Notes under the pieces: model-generated
Told to the model about the DNA's origin: nothing
Databases searched by the model: none
Seen by the model: only the letters and a program-made list of their open reading frames with translations
Shown: positions 7,486 through 15,332 of the stretch, one piece after another
Position numbering within the stretch: position 1 is the first letter of the stretch
Layout of the letters: each line of letters starts with the position of its first letter
NCBI GenBank assembly: GCA_964543965.1
Contig: CAZJAX010000012.1
Coordinates: 1 to 26,185, forward strand
Source: CAMDWQ01 sp964543965
GTDB taxonomy: Bacteria > Omnitrophota > Gorgyraeia > 2-02-FULL-51-18
DNA: 26,185 nucleotides
Direction of reading: 5' to 3'
Made by a program: the position numbers and the translations under genes

Positions 7486-8751
7486 ATGACAAACCCATCT
7501 GCCCCCACGTTTCACGGTCTCGGCATCGCGCCCGGAATTTTGGACATCCTCGACGGGATGAAATTCAAGACGCCGACGCCGGTGCAGCAGAAAGCGATCC
7601 CCGTCGCCGCTGAAGGCCGGGATGTGCTCGGCATCGCTCAGACCGGAACGGGAAAGACGCTGGCATTCGGCATCCCGATGATACAGCTGCTTTTGAAAGG
7701 CCCGGGTCGGGCGCTGGTGCTTGTCCCTACCCGTGAGCTGGCGCTGCAGGTCGATGAGACGATGCGCAAGCTCGGCAATCCCTTCAACATCCGTTCGGTC
7801 ATCGTTATCGGCGGCATGGACATGGACACGCAGGTGAAGCTCTTGAGGAAGGAGACGATCCGTGTGATCATCGCCACTCCCGGACGCTTGCTTGAACATT
7901 TTGAAAATAAGACGCTCGACGGCTCCGATTTGAAAATGGCTGTCGTCGATGAAGCTGACCGCATGCTCGACATGGGGTTTCTCCCGCAGGTCCAGCGCCT
8001 GGAGAAATACCTGCCGAAAGAGAGGCAGACACTATTCTTTTCCGCGACGATGCCGGCGCCGGTCCTGAAAGTCGCCGAGCTTTACATGAACCAGCCTGTC
8101 CGCGTCGAAGTCGCCCCGTCGGGAGCCGCTCCCGAAAAGATCATCCAGCAGCTTTTTATCGTGCACCCGGACGACAAACTGAGGCTTTTGGCGAAGATCC
8201 TCGGTGAATATCACGGCAGCGTGCTGGTTTTCACGCGCACCAAGGCCGCGACCTGGAAGCTGACGCGTTCTCTGTCGCAGATGGGTCACAAAGTCAACGA
8301 GCTTCATTCGGACCGCACCCAGGGTCAGCGCCGCCATGCGCTCGCAGGATTCAAGGCCGGAACCTACCGAATCCTCGTCGCGACGGACATCGCGGCGCGC
8401 GGCATCGACGTGAAGGGCATCGAGCTTGTCATCAATTATGAGCTTCCCGACGAGACGGAAAACTACGTGCACCGTATCGGCCGCACCGGCCGGGCAGGCA
8501 TGCCGGGACACGCGATCACGCTCGCGACGCCGCACGAAGGCCGCGACATCGCGGATATCGAGAAGCTGATGAACGCTAGGCTTGAGCTGGTGAGCTTTCC
8601 GGGCATTCCGGCAGAGAAGTTCCTTTTAAAGTCCGGCAAGCGAAAACCTTCCTACGAAAATACAGAGCGTCATGCCGCGGGCCGGCCCCAATTCGCCAGA
8701 CCCATGCAGTCGCCGACCCGAGAGAAATTTAAAAAAAAGACGCATAAGTAA
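7486..8751 (+). CDS. DEAD-box ATP-dependent RNA helicase (RhlE-like)
   Basis: A 421-residue RNA helicase with all core motifs in order: Q motif (FKTPTPVQQKAIP), motif I AQTGTGKT (residues 51-58, Lys57), Ia PTRELALQ, Ib TPGRL, II DEAD (155-158), III SAT, V ATDIAARGID and VI HRIGRTGRAG. It unwinds structured RNA, typically in ribosome assembly, mRNA decay or cold adaptation. The tail after about residue 380 is basic and ends in KKKTHK, as in RhlE-type helicases, and probably binds RNA. It begins 65 bp after the hydrolase gene. There is no good ribosome-binding site; TATCCT lies nine bases before the ATG. RhlE or a CsdA-like paralogue cannot be separated by eye. Confidence 0.95.
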   Translation: MTNPSAPTFHGLGIAPGILDILDGMKFKTPTPVQQKAIPVAAEGRDVLGIAQTGTGKTLAFGIPMIQLLLKGPGRALVLVPTRELALQVDETMRKLGNPFNIRSVIVIGGMDMDTQVKLLRKETIRVIIATPGRLLEHFENKTLDGSDLKMAVVDEADRMLDMGFLPQVQRLEKYLPKERQTLFFSATMPAPVLKVAELYMNQPVRVEVAPSGAAPEKIIQQLFIVHPDDKLRLLAKILGEYHGSVLVFTRTKAATWKLTRSLSQMGHKVNELHSDRTQGQRRHALAGFKAGTYRILVATDIAARGIDVKGIELVINYELPDETENYVHRIGRTGRAGMPGHAITLATPHEGRDIADIEKLMNARLELVSFPGIPAEKFLLKSGKRKPSYENTERHAAGRPQFARPMQSPTREKFKKKTHK

Positions 8752-8760
8752 AAAAACGTT

Positions 8761-8788
8761 TTGCCGGCCTGTATTCTCAAGGTAGAAT
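8761..8788 (+). promoter_or_regulatory. Sigma70-like promoter of the FecR/barrel gene cluster
   Basis: TTGCCG (8761-8766), 16 bp spacer, TAGAAT (8783-8788); 4/6 and 5/6 matches. It lies 35 bp upstream of the preferred start of the first FecR gene and would drive the whole 8824-13270 run. Confidence 0.45.
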
Positions 8789-8823
8789 AACGCGAGCGTT
8801 TTAGAAAAATTCAGGAGCTGATG

Positions 8824-9522
8824 ATGTCAAAAAAATATTGGTTTGCGGCGGCACTTCTTTTTGCGTCCACTTTTTCGGTGTCCGGCGCTTCAGCCGCCTC
8901 ATATTGCGAGGCCGTGAAGGTGACGGGGGAAGCGAAATTGATACGTTTCGGGAAAGCGGCCACTCAGTTGACTCAAGGGATGAGCGTCCAGAAGGGCGAC
9001 CGCATTTCGGTCGGCAAGGGATCGTCGGTGGATCTGGCATTCGACGAGGATTGGAACAATGTCTCTCGCTTGAGCGAGAACACCAGCGCCATCATCCGCT
9101 ACCTGGATCCGGTGCGCATAGAGATCGGCGGCGGAGACCTCTATTCGAAGCTGGACAAGCTTCGGCAGGGATCCAAATTTGAAGTCGTGACCCCGGTCGC
9201 GATCGCGTCGGTGCGCGGCACGAAGTTTAGAGTCACGCATTCCAACGGCTCGACGACGATCTATAACGATTCCGAGACCTCGGAAGTCTACGTCTATCAT
9301 GTCGATGAGAACGGCAACCGCGCAGGCCGTGTGATCATCCTTAAACCCGGCCAGTCGGTGACCATCGAGGGCGATGCCCGGGCGTTCGACTCGTTCGAAG
9401 AGCTTCAGGATGCGCGCGACAATGAGGACGAACAGCAGCTTAACGAAGATCTCAATAACCGCCCTGTATCCGGCGGTTTTTCGGAAGAGCCCGAACAAGG
9501 CGGCGAAGGACAGTATCTATGA
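8824..9522 (+). CDS. Secreted FecR-domain protein with acidic tail (copy 1)
   Basis: A 232-residue exported protein. Two ATGs are adjacent; the second (8824) is preferred because AGGAG at 8813-8817 lies six bases before it and only three before the first. A signal peptide ends near GASAA. Residues about 30-175 form a FecR domain: a first strand section with QGMSVQKGDRISVGKGSSVDLAF and the hallmark IASVRGTKFRV (Ser129 to Thr133). The last 45 residues are strongly acidic (EELQDARDNEDEQQLNED and onward). Unlike FecR regulators of iron uptake there is no N-terminal anti-sigma domain, no transmembrane helix and no sigma-factor gene beside it, so signalling is unlikely; a structural or glycan-binding role in the periplasm is more plausible. 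Its stop overlaps the next start (ATGA). Confidence 0.85.
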   Translation: MSKKYWFAAALLFASTFSVSGASAASYCEAVKVTGEAKLIRFGKAATQLTQGMSVQKGDRISVGKGSSVDLAFDEDWNNVSRLSENTSAIIRYLDPVRIEIGGGDLYSKLDKLRQGSKFEVVTPVAIASVRGTKFRVTHSNGSTTIYNDSETSEVYVYHVDENGNRAGRVIILKPGQSVTIEGDARAFDSFEELQDARDNEDEQQLNEDLNNRPVSGGFSEEPEQGGEGQYL

Positions 9523-10607
9523 TGAAAACGCCCTTATCCCCATTCCGCTTTATCAAGACAACCTTTGTTTTTTTAACAGCCATTCCTCTAACCGCTACCT
9601 TTATCTATGCGGCAACTCTTTCGGATACCGAAAAGAGCCAAAAGCGTGAGGAGCTCGACCGCTTTTTTTCGGAAGCGCTGATCCGCACCAAGGCCGAGGC
9701 CGCAAAAAAGGTGCATCAGGCGTTCCGTTTTACGGCCACCGGCACCACGCGCGTGGGCTATGACAGCAACGTCGACTTGAATGACAGTGATGAGGACGGC
9801 GACGCTTTTCATGAGCAGCAGGCAGCCGCCCGCCTCGAATACGCGCCTGAGTCCGCGGCGATTTTCGGACATGCGGTTGCGGTCGGCGTCGAAGGGCGCT
9901 TCGGCTATCTCGGCTATTTTGACCGCGACGATCTGAACCGCCAAAGCGGCCTAGCCTCGCCTTATCTTCGTATCGAGATCAACCCGGACATGTACCTCGA
10001 GACCGCTTACCAGTTCAAATCGCGCATTTACGAGAACCGTGAAGAGCTGAGCTATCTTTCCAACGGCGTCAAGACCACGCTCAATCACCAGATCACCCCC
10101 GGTCTTACTCACAAGGTGTTTTTCCGGTACGAAAAGCTCGACTATACCGACCGCAAGGCGCTTTTATCCGGGGCCACATTCACCGGCGGTGACCGTGAGG
10201 ACGACCGCTATGAAATCGCCTATGCGATCCGTAAACGTACCGGCATCTGGACGTTCAGCCTCGAAGGCAACTGGGTATGGAACGATTCCAACGACGAGTA
10301 CTTCGATTACAACGACTATGACGACGGAGGCCTTGAAGGCGCCGTGTCTGCCCGCGTGACCGAAAGAACGGTGATCACCGCTTTTGGCGGCTGGCACAGC
10401 CGGATGTATGACGGGCGCAAGATCGCTCCGGTATTCGACAGGATCCAGGAAGACGACTGGTACTATACCGGCGGCAGGATCTTCTATGCGCTGAATACGT
10501 GGTCCGGCATCGATGCGACCCTGACGTACTACGCCAACGACTCAAACGACGGCAACCGCGACTACGATTCTGTGATCACGAGCGTCGGACTGCATCTTTA
10601 TTTCTAA
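9519..10607 (+). CDS. Outer-membrane beta-barrel protein (copy 1)
   Basis: A 362-residue protein with a signal peptide (about 1-31), a charged helical segment (about residues 35-68, KREELDRFFSEALIRTKAEAAKK) and then alternating amphipathic strands to the end, finishing in LHLYF. The terminal Phe is the signal read by the BAM machinery. Asp/Asn-rich extracellular-type loops (NDSDEDGDAF, NDSNDEYFDYNDYDDGG) could bind calcium. The family was not recognised. It is clearly paralogous to the barrel at 11552-12628: both have the helical segment, VGYDsN after the first strand, and the pair [DE]LsYLS ... TDRkAL. Coupled to the FecR gene by an ATGA overlap, with AAGGA eight bases before the start. Confidence 0.82.
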   Translation: MMKTPLSPFRFIKTTFVFLTAIPLTATFIYAATLSDTEKSQKREELDRFFSEALIRTKAEAAKKVHQAFRFTATGTTRVGYDSNVDLNDSDEDGDAFHEQQAAARLEYAPESAAIFGHAVAVGVEGRFGYLGYFDRDDLNRQSGLASPYLRIEINPDMYLETAYQFKSRIYENREELSYLSNGVKTTLNHQITPGLTHKVFFRYEKLDYTDRKALLSGATFTGGDREDDRYEIAYAIRKRTGIWTFSLEGNWVWNDSNDEYFDYNDYDDGGLEGAVSARVTERTVITAFGGWHSRMYDGRKIAPVFDRIQEDDWYYTGGRIFYALNTWSGIDATLTYYANDSNDGNRDYDSVITSVGLHLYF

Positions 10608-10651
10608 ACTTTTTTGCCAAGCACCGTCATAAACACCTATCAGGAGGGTCT

Positions 10652-11551
10652 ATGTCCTCGATACGAAAGAGCTTAATTATATTTCTAGTGTTGAGTCTTC
10701 CTGCCGCTGCTCGAGCCGAGTACCAGGCCGAGATCATGTCGATGGAGGGGCAGGTGTCTGTCATCGACGCGCAGGGAGCGAGCACGCCAGCCAAGGAAGG
10801 TCAGATCCTGACGGCGCCCAGCACCGTCGAGACGGGCGCAGCAAGCCATGCGGACCTGGCATTTGACCGCGACTGGAAAAATGTCGTTCGCGTAGAAGAA
10901 AATTCCCAGATGAAGATCAGAGCGATCTATCCGACGGATGTCGCGCTTTCGCGCGGCGGGCTTTTTGCGAAGTTGAAAGCCCTTCCCCCCGACTCGACGT
11001 TCGAAGTCCAGACGCCGACCGCCATCGCGTCGGTACGAGGCACGGAATACCGCACGGTGCATAGCGAAGCCGCGGGTACCGAGGTCTTCAGCTTTTCGGA
11101 TTCCCCGGTATATGTTTTCGGCTTGGATGACCAAGGCAAGCTAAGCGGCCAACCGACGACCCTCGCTCAAGAAGAAAAGACCTCCGTTCTTCGCCGCGGG
11201 GACGTTCCTGTAAAGCCATTGCGTATGGCCGCCCAAGAACGCAAGATCGGATTTGACCACCGCGCTTCCATCGGGAAAAAGGCGGACACCTTGCGCAAGG
11301 CCGGCCGTTTCGGAAAAGTCCAAAATATCGATCTGGTGCGCCGCGAACTCAAGGAACGCCGCCGCCTCCAGCCGAAGTCTTCCGAACAGAATTTCGGCCC
11401 GAAACTGCCCGGACATCAGCAGGCAGTCGAGCGCGCAAAGGGTTCCCAAAAGGAACGCATGCAGAAACAGGAAGGCCGCCGCGACGAACAGCGCAAGAAA
11501 GGGAAGCGCAAGAAGCCGTCGCCGCCGCCCGGCGGCCCCAACGGACCCTAA
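10652..11551 (+). CDS. Secreted FecR-domain protein with basic tail (copy 2)
   Basis: A 299-residue exported protein. The start at 10652 has a strong CAGGAGG before it and is followed by a signal peptide (about residues 1-22, ending AARA). The open frame upstream belongs to the preceding barrel gene's shadow. The FecR domain spans about residues 25-180 and shows VETGAASHADLAFDRDWKN and IASVRGTEYRT (Ser127 to Thr131), closely similar to copy 1. After residue about 185 comes a long, very basic, probably disordered or helical extension (RRELKERRRLQPK, KERMQKQEGRRDEQRKKGKRKK) ending in PSPPPGGPNGP. Copy 1 has an acidic tail instead. No transmembrane helix or anti-sigma domain. The basic tail could contact acidic glycans, lipopolysaccharide or the acidic tail of copy 1. 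Confidence 0.83.
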   Translation: MSSIRKSLIIFLVLSLPAAARAEYQAEIMSMEGQVSVIDAQGASTPAKEGQILTAPSTVETGAASHADLAFDRDWKNVVRVEENSQMKIRAIYPTDVALSRGGLFAKLKALPPDSTFEVQTPTAIASVRGTEYRTVHSEAAGTEVFSFSDSPVYVFGLDDQGKLSGQPTTLAQEEKTSVLRRGDVPVKPLRMAAQERKIGFDHRASIGKKADTLRKAGRFGKVQNIDLVRRELKERRRLQPKSSEQNFGPKLPGHQQAVERAKGSQKERMQKQEGRRDEQRKKGKRKKPSPPPGGPNGP

Positions 11552-12628
11552 GTGAAGAGGAAGAGCCTTTCGGCGGTACCGGCCGTCTTGGGTCTGCTGA
11601 CAGCTTCATTCATTACGGGCAAGACGGCTTTCGCCGAAACCGACCCGCTGGCGCAGGAAAAGATCGAACGCCGCCTGCAGTTCAACCAATACTACGAGAG
11701 CGCTTTACTCGAATCCCGCCGGCCCGATATCCAGGATGAATCCGAAAAACCCTGGGAGCTGACTTTTGCGACGTCCGTCGGCTATGACACCAACGCGCCG
11801 CTCGATATCCCGGCTGAATCGGATAATTTTTTCCAGGAAACGGCTGATTTTTCCTGGAGCTCGCCGCATCCGGGTCTCGGCGGACGATTTCCGGGCTCTT
11901 ACGGTATCCGTTTAGGTGCGGACTGGCTGACGTACGAGGACGAAACCGAAGCGGATTATCTGACTCCCGACGCCGAGATCTGGGCGGAGTTTGAGATCAT
12001 CAGCGGTCTGACGCTCAAAGAATCTTACCGCTTCGCCTACCTGCACTATCCGAAAGATGAGGACCTTCGTTATCTTTCCCAGGAAATTTCTTCAGAGATC
12101 ACACATCGGGTGACCGACAGGTTCGAGCATGAACTGTATTTTGACGCGGAGCTTAAGAATTTTACCGACAGAAATGCTCTCGACCCTTCGAACCGCGAGC
12201 TTTCGAAAAACCGCCAGGACGTCTATTGTGAGACCGGCTACCGTGTGCGTTTCGAGGCGGGCCCCGGAGTGGAGTTCGGCGTATCGGGCGGCATCAAGAA
12301 AAACATGTCCAATGATATTTTCGAGGATTTTAACGACTACCGCGGCGCGCTCGTGTCAGGTTATGTGTATTATCAGGTCCGAAAAGAGATCGCGCTGATG
12401 TTCCTGTCAGGATACGACTATAAAAAATTCGAAGAAAGACATTTTCCAGGAAGTCCGCGCAAGGCCGAACGCGATAATTTCATGTATTTCGGGCCTTCGA
12501 TCTACTGGGATTTCGCTCGGAACCGACAGCTTATTCTCTCTTATCTCTTTTCGGAGAATTATTCGAACGATCCTCAGCAGGAATATATCGATCAGATCGT
12601 CACGGCCACGCTGCTCATCCGTTTTTAG
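11552..12628 (+). CDS. Outer-membrane beta-barrel protein (copy 2)
   Basis: A 358-residue protein starting at GTG directly after the stop of FecR copy 2, with no separate ribosome-binding site, so translation is coupled. Signal peptide about residues 1-29 (ending TAFAE). A charged helical segment follows (KIERRLQFNQYYESALLESRRP), then amphipathic strands to the C-terminal TATLLIRF, an outer-membrane sorting end. Blocks shared with the barrel at 9519-10607 include VGYDTN, DLRYLSQ and FTDRNAL, so the two are paralogues that have diverged. The family was not recognised. The order FecR-barrel-FecR-barrel shows a duplicated two-gene unit. Confidence 0.82.
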   Translation: MKRKSLSAVPAVLGLLTASFITGKTAFAETDPLAQEKIERRLQFNQYYESALLESRRPDIQDESEKPWELTFATSVGYDTNAPLDIPAESDNFFQETADFSWSSPHPGLGGRFPGSYGIRLGADWLTYEDETEADYLTPDAEIWAEFEIISGLTLKESYRFAYLHYPKDEDLRYLSQEISSEITHRVTDRFEHELYFDAELKNFTDRNALDPSNRELSKNRQDVYCETGYRVRFEAGPGVEFGVSGGIKKNMSNDIFEDFNDYRGALVSGYVYYQVRKEIALMFLSGYDYKKFEERHFPGSPRKAERDNFMYFGPSIYWDFARNRQLILSYLFSENYSNDPQQEYIDQIVTATLLIRF

Positions 12629-12661
12629 ACGAAGTCGAACATAAGGAAAGGAAGCCAATCG

Positions 12662-13270
12662 ATGAAACGTAATACTATGATATTACTGATCTTAGCGTTC
12701 GCTCTGGGCGTCTGTGCCTCCGATGCCTCCGCGACCAACTTTGCCGGAGCGACCAAAAAACAGAAGGCGATCAGCGCCGCCGATGCCGCACTCGCAAAGG
12801 ATCCCCAGGATGCCAAAGCGCTTTATAACCGCGGCACCGCTTATCTGGAAGGCGGAGACTATGATGCGGCTATCCGCGATCTTTCGGCTTCGATCGCGAT
12901 CGAAGCAGGAGCTTCGGACGCCTATTACAACCGCGGATTGGCTTATCGTCAGAAGAAGATGATCGAGGAAGCCATCGCGGATTACACGAAAGCGATCGGG
13001 ATCTATCAGAATCACGCCGGTTACTATTTCAACCGCGCAAACGCCTACATCGTCAAAAAGGAATACGACAGCGCGATCAGCGACCTGACGCGCGCCATCG
13101 AGATACAGCCGGCCGAGCCGGCGAGCTATTTTCTGAGGGGGCTGGCGGAAATGTTCAAAGGAGACAACGCCGCCGCGTCTGCGGACGCGGACAAGGCGCT
13201 GAAGTTCGATCCGAATTACGCGGAAGCTCTGAAGCTGAAAGCGCAGCTTTCATCCGCATCGGCGGGCTGA
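12662..13270 (+). CDS. Periplasmic TPR-repeat protein
   Basis: A 202-residue protein with a signal peptide (about residues 1-25, ending ASATN) and about four consecutive tetratricopeptide repeats from residue 52 to 187 (for example ALYNRGTAYLEGGDYDAAI, AYYNRGLAYRQKKMIEEAI, YYFNRANAYIVKKEYDSAI). TPR proteins scaffold protein complexes. It has its own AAGGAAAGGA ribosome-binding site and begins 33 bp after barrel copy 2 in the same direction, so it is probably the last gene of the FecR/barrel run and may hold the outer-membrane parts together from the periplasmic side. The partner is inferred from position only. Confidence 0.85.
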   Translation: MKRNTMILLILAFALGVCASDASATNFAGATKKQKAISAADAALAKDPQDAKALYNRGTAYLEGGDYDAAIRDLSASIAIEAGASDAYYNRGLAYRQKKMIEEAIADYTKAIGIYQNHAGYYFNRANAYIVKKEYDSAISDLTRAIEIQPAEPASYFLRGLAEMFKGDNAAASADADKALKFDPNYAEALKLKAQLSSASAG

Positions 13271-13279
13271 AAAAAAGTT

Positions 13280-13510
13280 TTAGGGTCTCGCGCAGACCTT
13301 CGGCATCAAGGCGCATCCGGACATGCCGGCTGAAGAACAGGCGGCCTTGAGGATGGGAGCGACGCAGACCAGGAACGACACGGTCATCACGAATATTCCG
13401 ACGATGCGTCCGAACGAGCGGCGGTTGGGACTGCTTTCTTTCGAAGCGTCGGCGAATACCTTGTAACCGACGGCTAAAGCGATGAGCGTGAGCGGTACGT
13501 TGCTGTGCAT
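13280..13510 (-). CDS. Small membrane protein with cysteine-rich tail, unknown function
   Basis: A 76-residue protein whose gene is supported by a perfect AGGAGG (13515-13520 on the complementary strand) four bases before the ATG, and by a good promoter just upstream. An N-terminal hydrophobic stretch (PLTLIALAVGYKVF) is followed by a charged segment (DASKESSPNRRSFGR) and a second strong helix (IVGIFVMTVSFLVCVAPIL). The tail after it contains three cysteines (AACSSAGMSGC, KVCARP) besides one in the helix, which might form disulfides if it lies in the periplasm. Its 3' end is nine bases from the end of the TPR gene, so the two are convergent. No family was recognised. Confidence 0.7.
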   Translation of the reverse strand: MHSNVPLTLIALAVGYKVFADASKESSPNRRSFGRIVGIFVMTVSFLVCVAPILKAACSSAGMSGCALMPKVCARP

Positions 13511-13529
13511 GGGACCTCCTGTTGGTTTT

Positions 13530-13559
13530 ATTTTAGACGGGAGACCGCAGGCGGGTCAA
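13530..13559 (-). promoter_or_regulatory. Sigma70-like promoter of the 76-residue membrane protein gene
   Basis: On the - strand TTGACC (13559-13554), 18 bp spacer, TAAAAT (13535-13530); each hexamer matches 5 of 6. The transcript would start about 13523 and carry a leader of roughly 13 bases that is almost entirely the AGGAGG ribosome-binding site. Confidence 0.6.
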
Positions 13560-13671
13560 CCGGCAATAATTAATTTTTGTTCCAGCCGGGGGTTTAACTG
13601 CTATCATAATTTGTCCTCCCGCGGGTCGGTTCCCGCCGGAAAGCGGACGAACTTTTAAAAAGGATGAGACC

Positions 13672-13809
13672 ATGAAACCTCAGCAACAGCAGCAGTTCAC
13701 CCGACCGGAAAAAAAGAACGAAAAACTCACGAAGCAGGAAAAGGTCTATAACATGCTTCAGAGGGAAAAAAGACGCGCCGAAAGCCGCAAGAAACCCGCC
13801 GCGGCCTAA
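13672..13809 (+). CDS. Small basic protein of 45 residues, unknown function
   Basis: A short gene with a credible ribosome-binding site (AAAAAGGA, 13657-13664) and a strong Rho-independent terminator 20 bp after its stop. The product begins MKPQQQQQFTRPEKK and is dominated by Lys, Arg and Glu (QREKRRAESRKK), ending PAAA. It is hydrophilic, without signal peptide or membrane helix, and is probably partly helical; it could bind nucleic acid or ribosomes. An own terminator and isolation between a divergent gene and the CoA-binding gene indicate a monocistronic transcript, which supports that this is a real gene or a small structured RNA containing an ORF. No family was recognised. Confidence 0.6.
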   Translation: MKPQQQQQFTRPEKKNEKLTKQEKVYNMLQREKRRAESRKKPAAA

Positions 13810-13828
13810 AAGAAATTCTGTTAACACA

Positions 13829-13874
13829 GCGCTCCGTCCGGGGTTTAAAACGGGCGGGGCGCTTTTCATTTTTA
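13829..13874 (+). terminator. Rho-independent terminator after the 45-residue protein gene
   Basis: A 12 bp stem with two G-U pairs: left arm GCGCTCCGTCCG (13829-13840), ten-base loop, right arm CGGGCGGGGCGC (13851-13862), then CTTTTCATTTTT-like T-rich sequence to 13874. The A before and T after extend the stem by one pair. Confidence 0.8.
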
Positions 13875-13889
13875 GAAGGGAGGCATCCT

Positions 13890-14249
13890 GTGAACGTCGC
13901 TGTCATCGGAGCTTCGGATAATCCCGAAAGATATTCCTACAAAGCCGTCAAACTCCTGGCTCAAAATAATCACCGTGTTTACCCGATCCACCCGAAGCTG
14001 GCATCCATCGACGGGCATACCGTCTTCTCTTCTCTCGGGGCGGTTCCGGACAGGATCGATACGGTCACAGTTTACGTTTCTCCCGAGATCTCCTCGAGCC
14101 TAGCCGGCGATATCATTTCAGCAAGACCTTCGCGCGTGATCTTCAATCCAGGAGCCGAAAATCCCGCTTTGGCGGAACAGCTGGAAAAGCAGGGGATACA
14201 GACGGTCGAGGCTTGCTCACTCGTGCTCCTGACGACCGGCCGGTTTTGA
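13890..14249 (+). CDS. CoA-binding domain protein (YccU-like)
   Basis: A 119-residue single-domain Rossmann-fold protein of the predicted CoA-binding family COG1832. It starts at GTG with GGGAGG just upstream. The nucleotide-binding opening VAVIGASDNPERYSYKAVKLL is followed by VYPIHPK, and the C-terminal half has the family signature FNPGAEN followed by a GIQTVEACSLVLLTTGRF ending. Such proteins bind CoA or acyl-CoA and probably sense or regulate acyl metabolism; no enzymatic role is established. It follows a terminator and precedes an SPFH gene with its own candidate promoter, so it is likely transcribed alone. Confidence 0.9.
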   Translation: MNVAVIGASDNPERYSYKAVKLLAQNNHRVYPIHPKLASIDGHTVFSSLGAVPDRIDTVTVYVSPEISSSLAGDIISARPSRVIFNPGAENPALAEQLEKQGIQTVEACSLVLLTTGRF

Positions 14250-14268
14250 GGCAGAGTCACCGAAACTG

Positions 14269-14297
14269 TTGACACCTCAAGAGGGCTGGAGTAAGTT
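14269..14297 (+). promoter_or_regulatory. Possible promoter of the SPFH operon
   Basis: TTGACA (14269-14274), 17 bp spacer, TAAGTT (14292-14297). The -35 is perfect but the -10 matches only 3 of 6. It resembles the other TTGACA-N17-TAA candidates in this window, which is the main reason to list it. Confidence 0.4.
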
Positions 14298-14336
14298 GTT
14301 GTCAAACCGCATTCTTATCCTAATAAGGGAGACCGC

Positions 14337-15332
14337 ATGGCCTTAGGCGCCGGATTGCTCACGGGGATCGTCATCTGGTTTGTTCTACGCTGCGTGCTTT
14401 TCGGATTTTTTACCGTGGACCAGAATGAACGTGCTCTGGTGACGACTTTCGGCAAGGCTCCGAAATTCCACGGCCAGAGGACTTCCGAAGACTCGGCGAT
14501 CACGGCCGGCTTCCGTGAAGGCGAAAAAGAACGGTATTCCTACCCGGTCGTGAAAGTCACACAGCCCGGCCTTCATTTCAAATTTCCCTGGCAGAAAGTC
14601 TATAAGACCTCCATCGCCACCGAAACCGTCAGCGTCGCGCTCGATCCTGAGAGCCCTTCCGCCAATAAGAACGGCCAGATCCTCGAAGCCGTCACCAAAG
14701 ATCAGCTCAATACGGGCCTAAAGGGCCAGATCCGCTTCACCGTCAGCGAGCGCAATCTCTACGCGTATTTTTTCGGCGTAAAAAATCCGATCGCCCACGT
14801 GATGGGGTATTTCGTCTCCATCCTCAGAGAAAGGATATCCAACTTCGAGGCGAAGACCGCGCCTCTTGCCGGCACCGATCCGGCTGCCGTGATGATCTCG
14901 AGCCACATTCCCGGCATCTCGATCAACGACTTGAGAAAAAATCTTACCGAGCTGAATCATTACATGGAAAGCGAGTGTCAGTCCTCGGTCGCGCGCTATG
15001 GCATCGCACTGGATGCTGCTCTGATCACGGAGATCGACCCTCCGGCCGAGGTCGAGTCCGCGCTGGCGGCGATCAACACGGCGCACAACCAGGTGTCTTC
15101 GGAGATCAGCCTCGCCCAGGCTGCCGCCGACCAGAAGATCGTGCAGTCGAAGACGGCCGTGCAGATCGAGACGCTCAAAGCCCAGGCCGAGACCCAGCTG
15201 CTGAAGCAGCTGGCCGAACAGCTGGCGGTGCTCAAGAAGAACGGCCCCGACTCGCTCGCGCTTTACTTGCGCAACATCAAGCTGAAGCTCTTCAGCGAGG
15301 CTAAGCGCGTGGTCGTGGAGGTGAAGCGATGA
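14337..15332 (+). CDS. SPFH/Band 7 (prohibitin-like) membrane protein, first of a pair
   Basis: A 331-residue inner-membrane protein with an N-terminal transmembrane helix (about residues 5-24) and an SPFH domain (about 25-235: FFTVDQNERALVTTFGK, VTQPGLHFKFPWQKVYK, ALITEIDPPAEVESALAAIN). Residues about 240-300 form an Ala/Gln-rich coiled coil typical of SPFH oligomers (HflK, stomatin, flotillin). These proteins assemble into large membrane cages that organise proteases such as FtsH or membrane microdomains. A ribosome-binding site AAGGGAG precedes the start. It overlaps the next SPFH gene by four bases. The two-gene arrangement recalls hflK-hflC, but the sequence around the domain (about 40 extra residues between the first strands) differs, so I do not use those symbols. 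Confidence 0.85.
   Translation: MALGAGLLTGIVIWFVLRCVLFGFFTVDQNERALVTTFGKAPKFHGQRTSEDSAITAGFREGEKERYSYPVVKVTQPGLHFKFPWQKVYKTSIATETVSVALDPESPSANKNGQILEAVTKDQLNTGLKGQIRFTVSERNLYAYFFGVKNPIAHVMGYFVSILRERISNFEAKTAPLAGTDPAAVMISSHIPGISINDLRKNLTELNHYMESECQSSVARYGIALDAALITEIDPPAEVESALAAINTAHNQVSSEISLAQAAADQKIVQSKTAVQIETLKAQAETQLLKQLAEQLAVLKKNGPDSLALYLRNIKLKLFSEAKRVVVEVKR

Noticed and set aside
10499..10651. Upstream extension of the second FecR frame
   Set aside because: It overlaps the end of the first barrel gene; CAGGAGG and the signal peptide support the start at 10652.
8824..11551. FecR proteins as anti-sigma regulators of TonB-type iron uptake
   Set aside because: No N-terminal anti-sigma domain, no transmembrane helix, no ECF sigma factor gene and no TonB-dependent receptor are present; both proteins simply have cleavable signal peptides.
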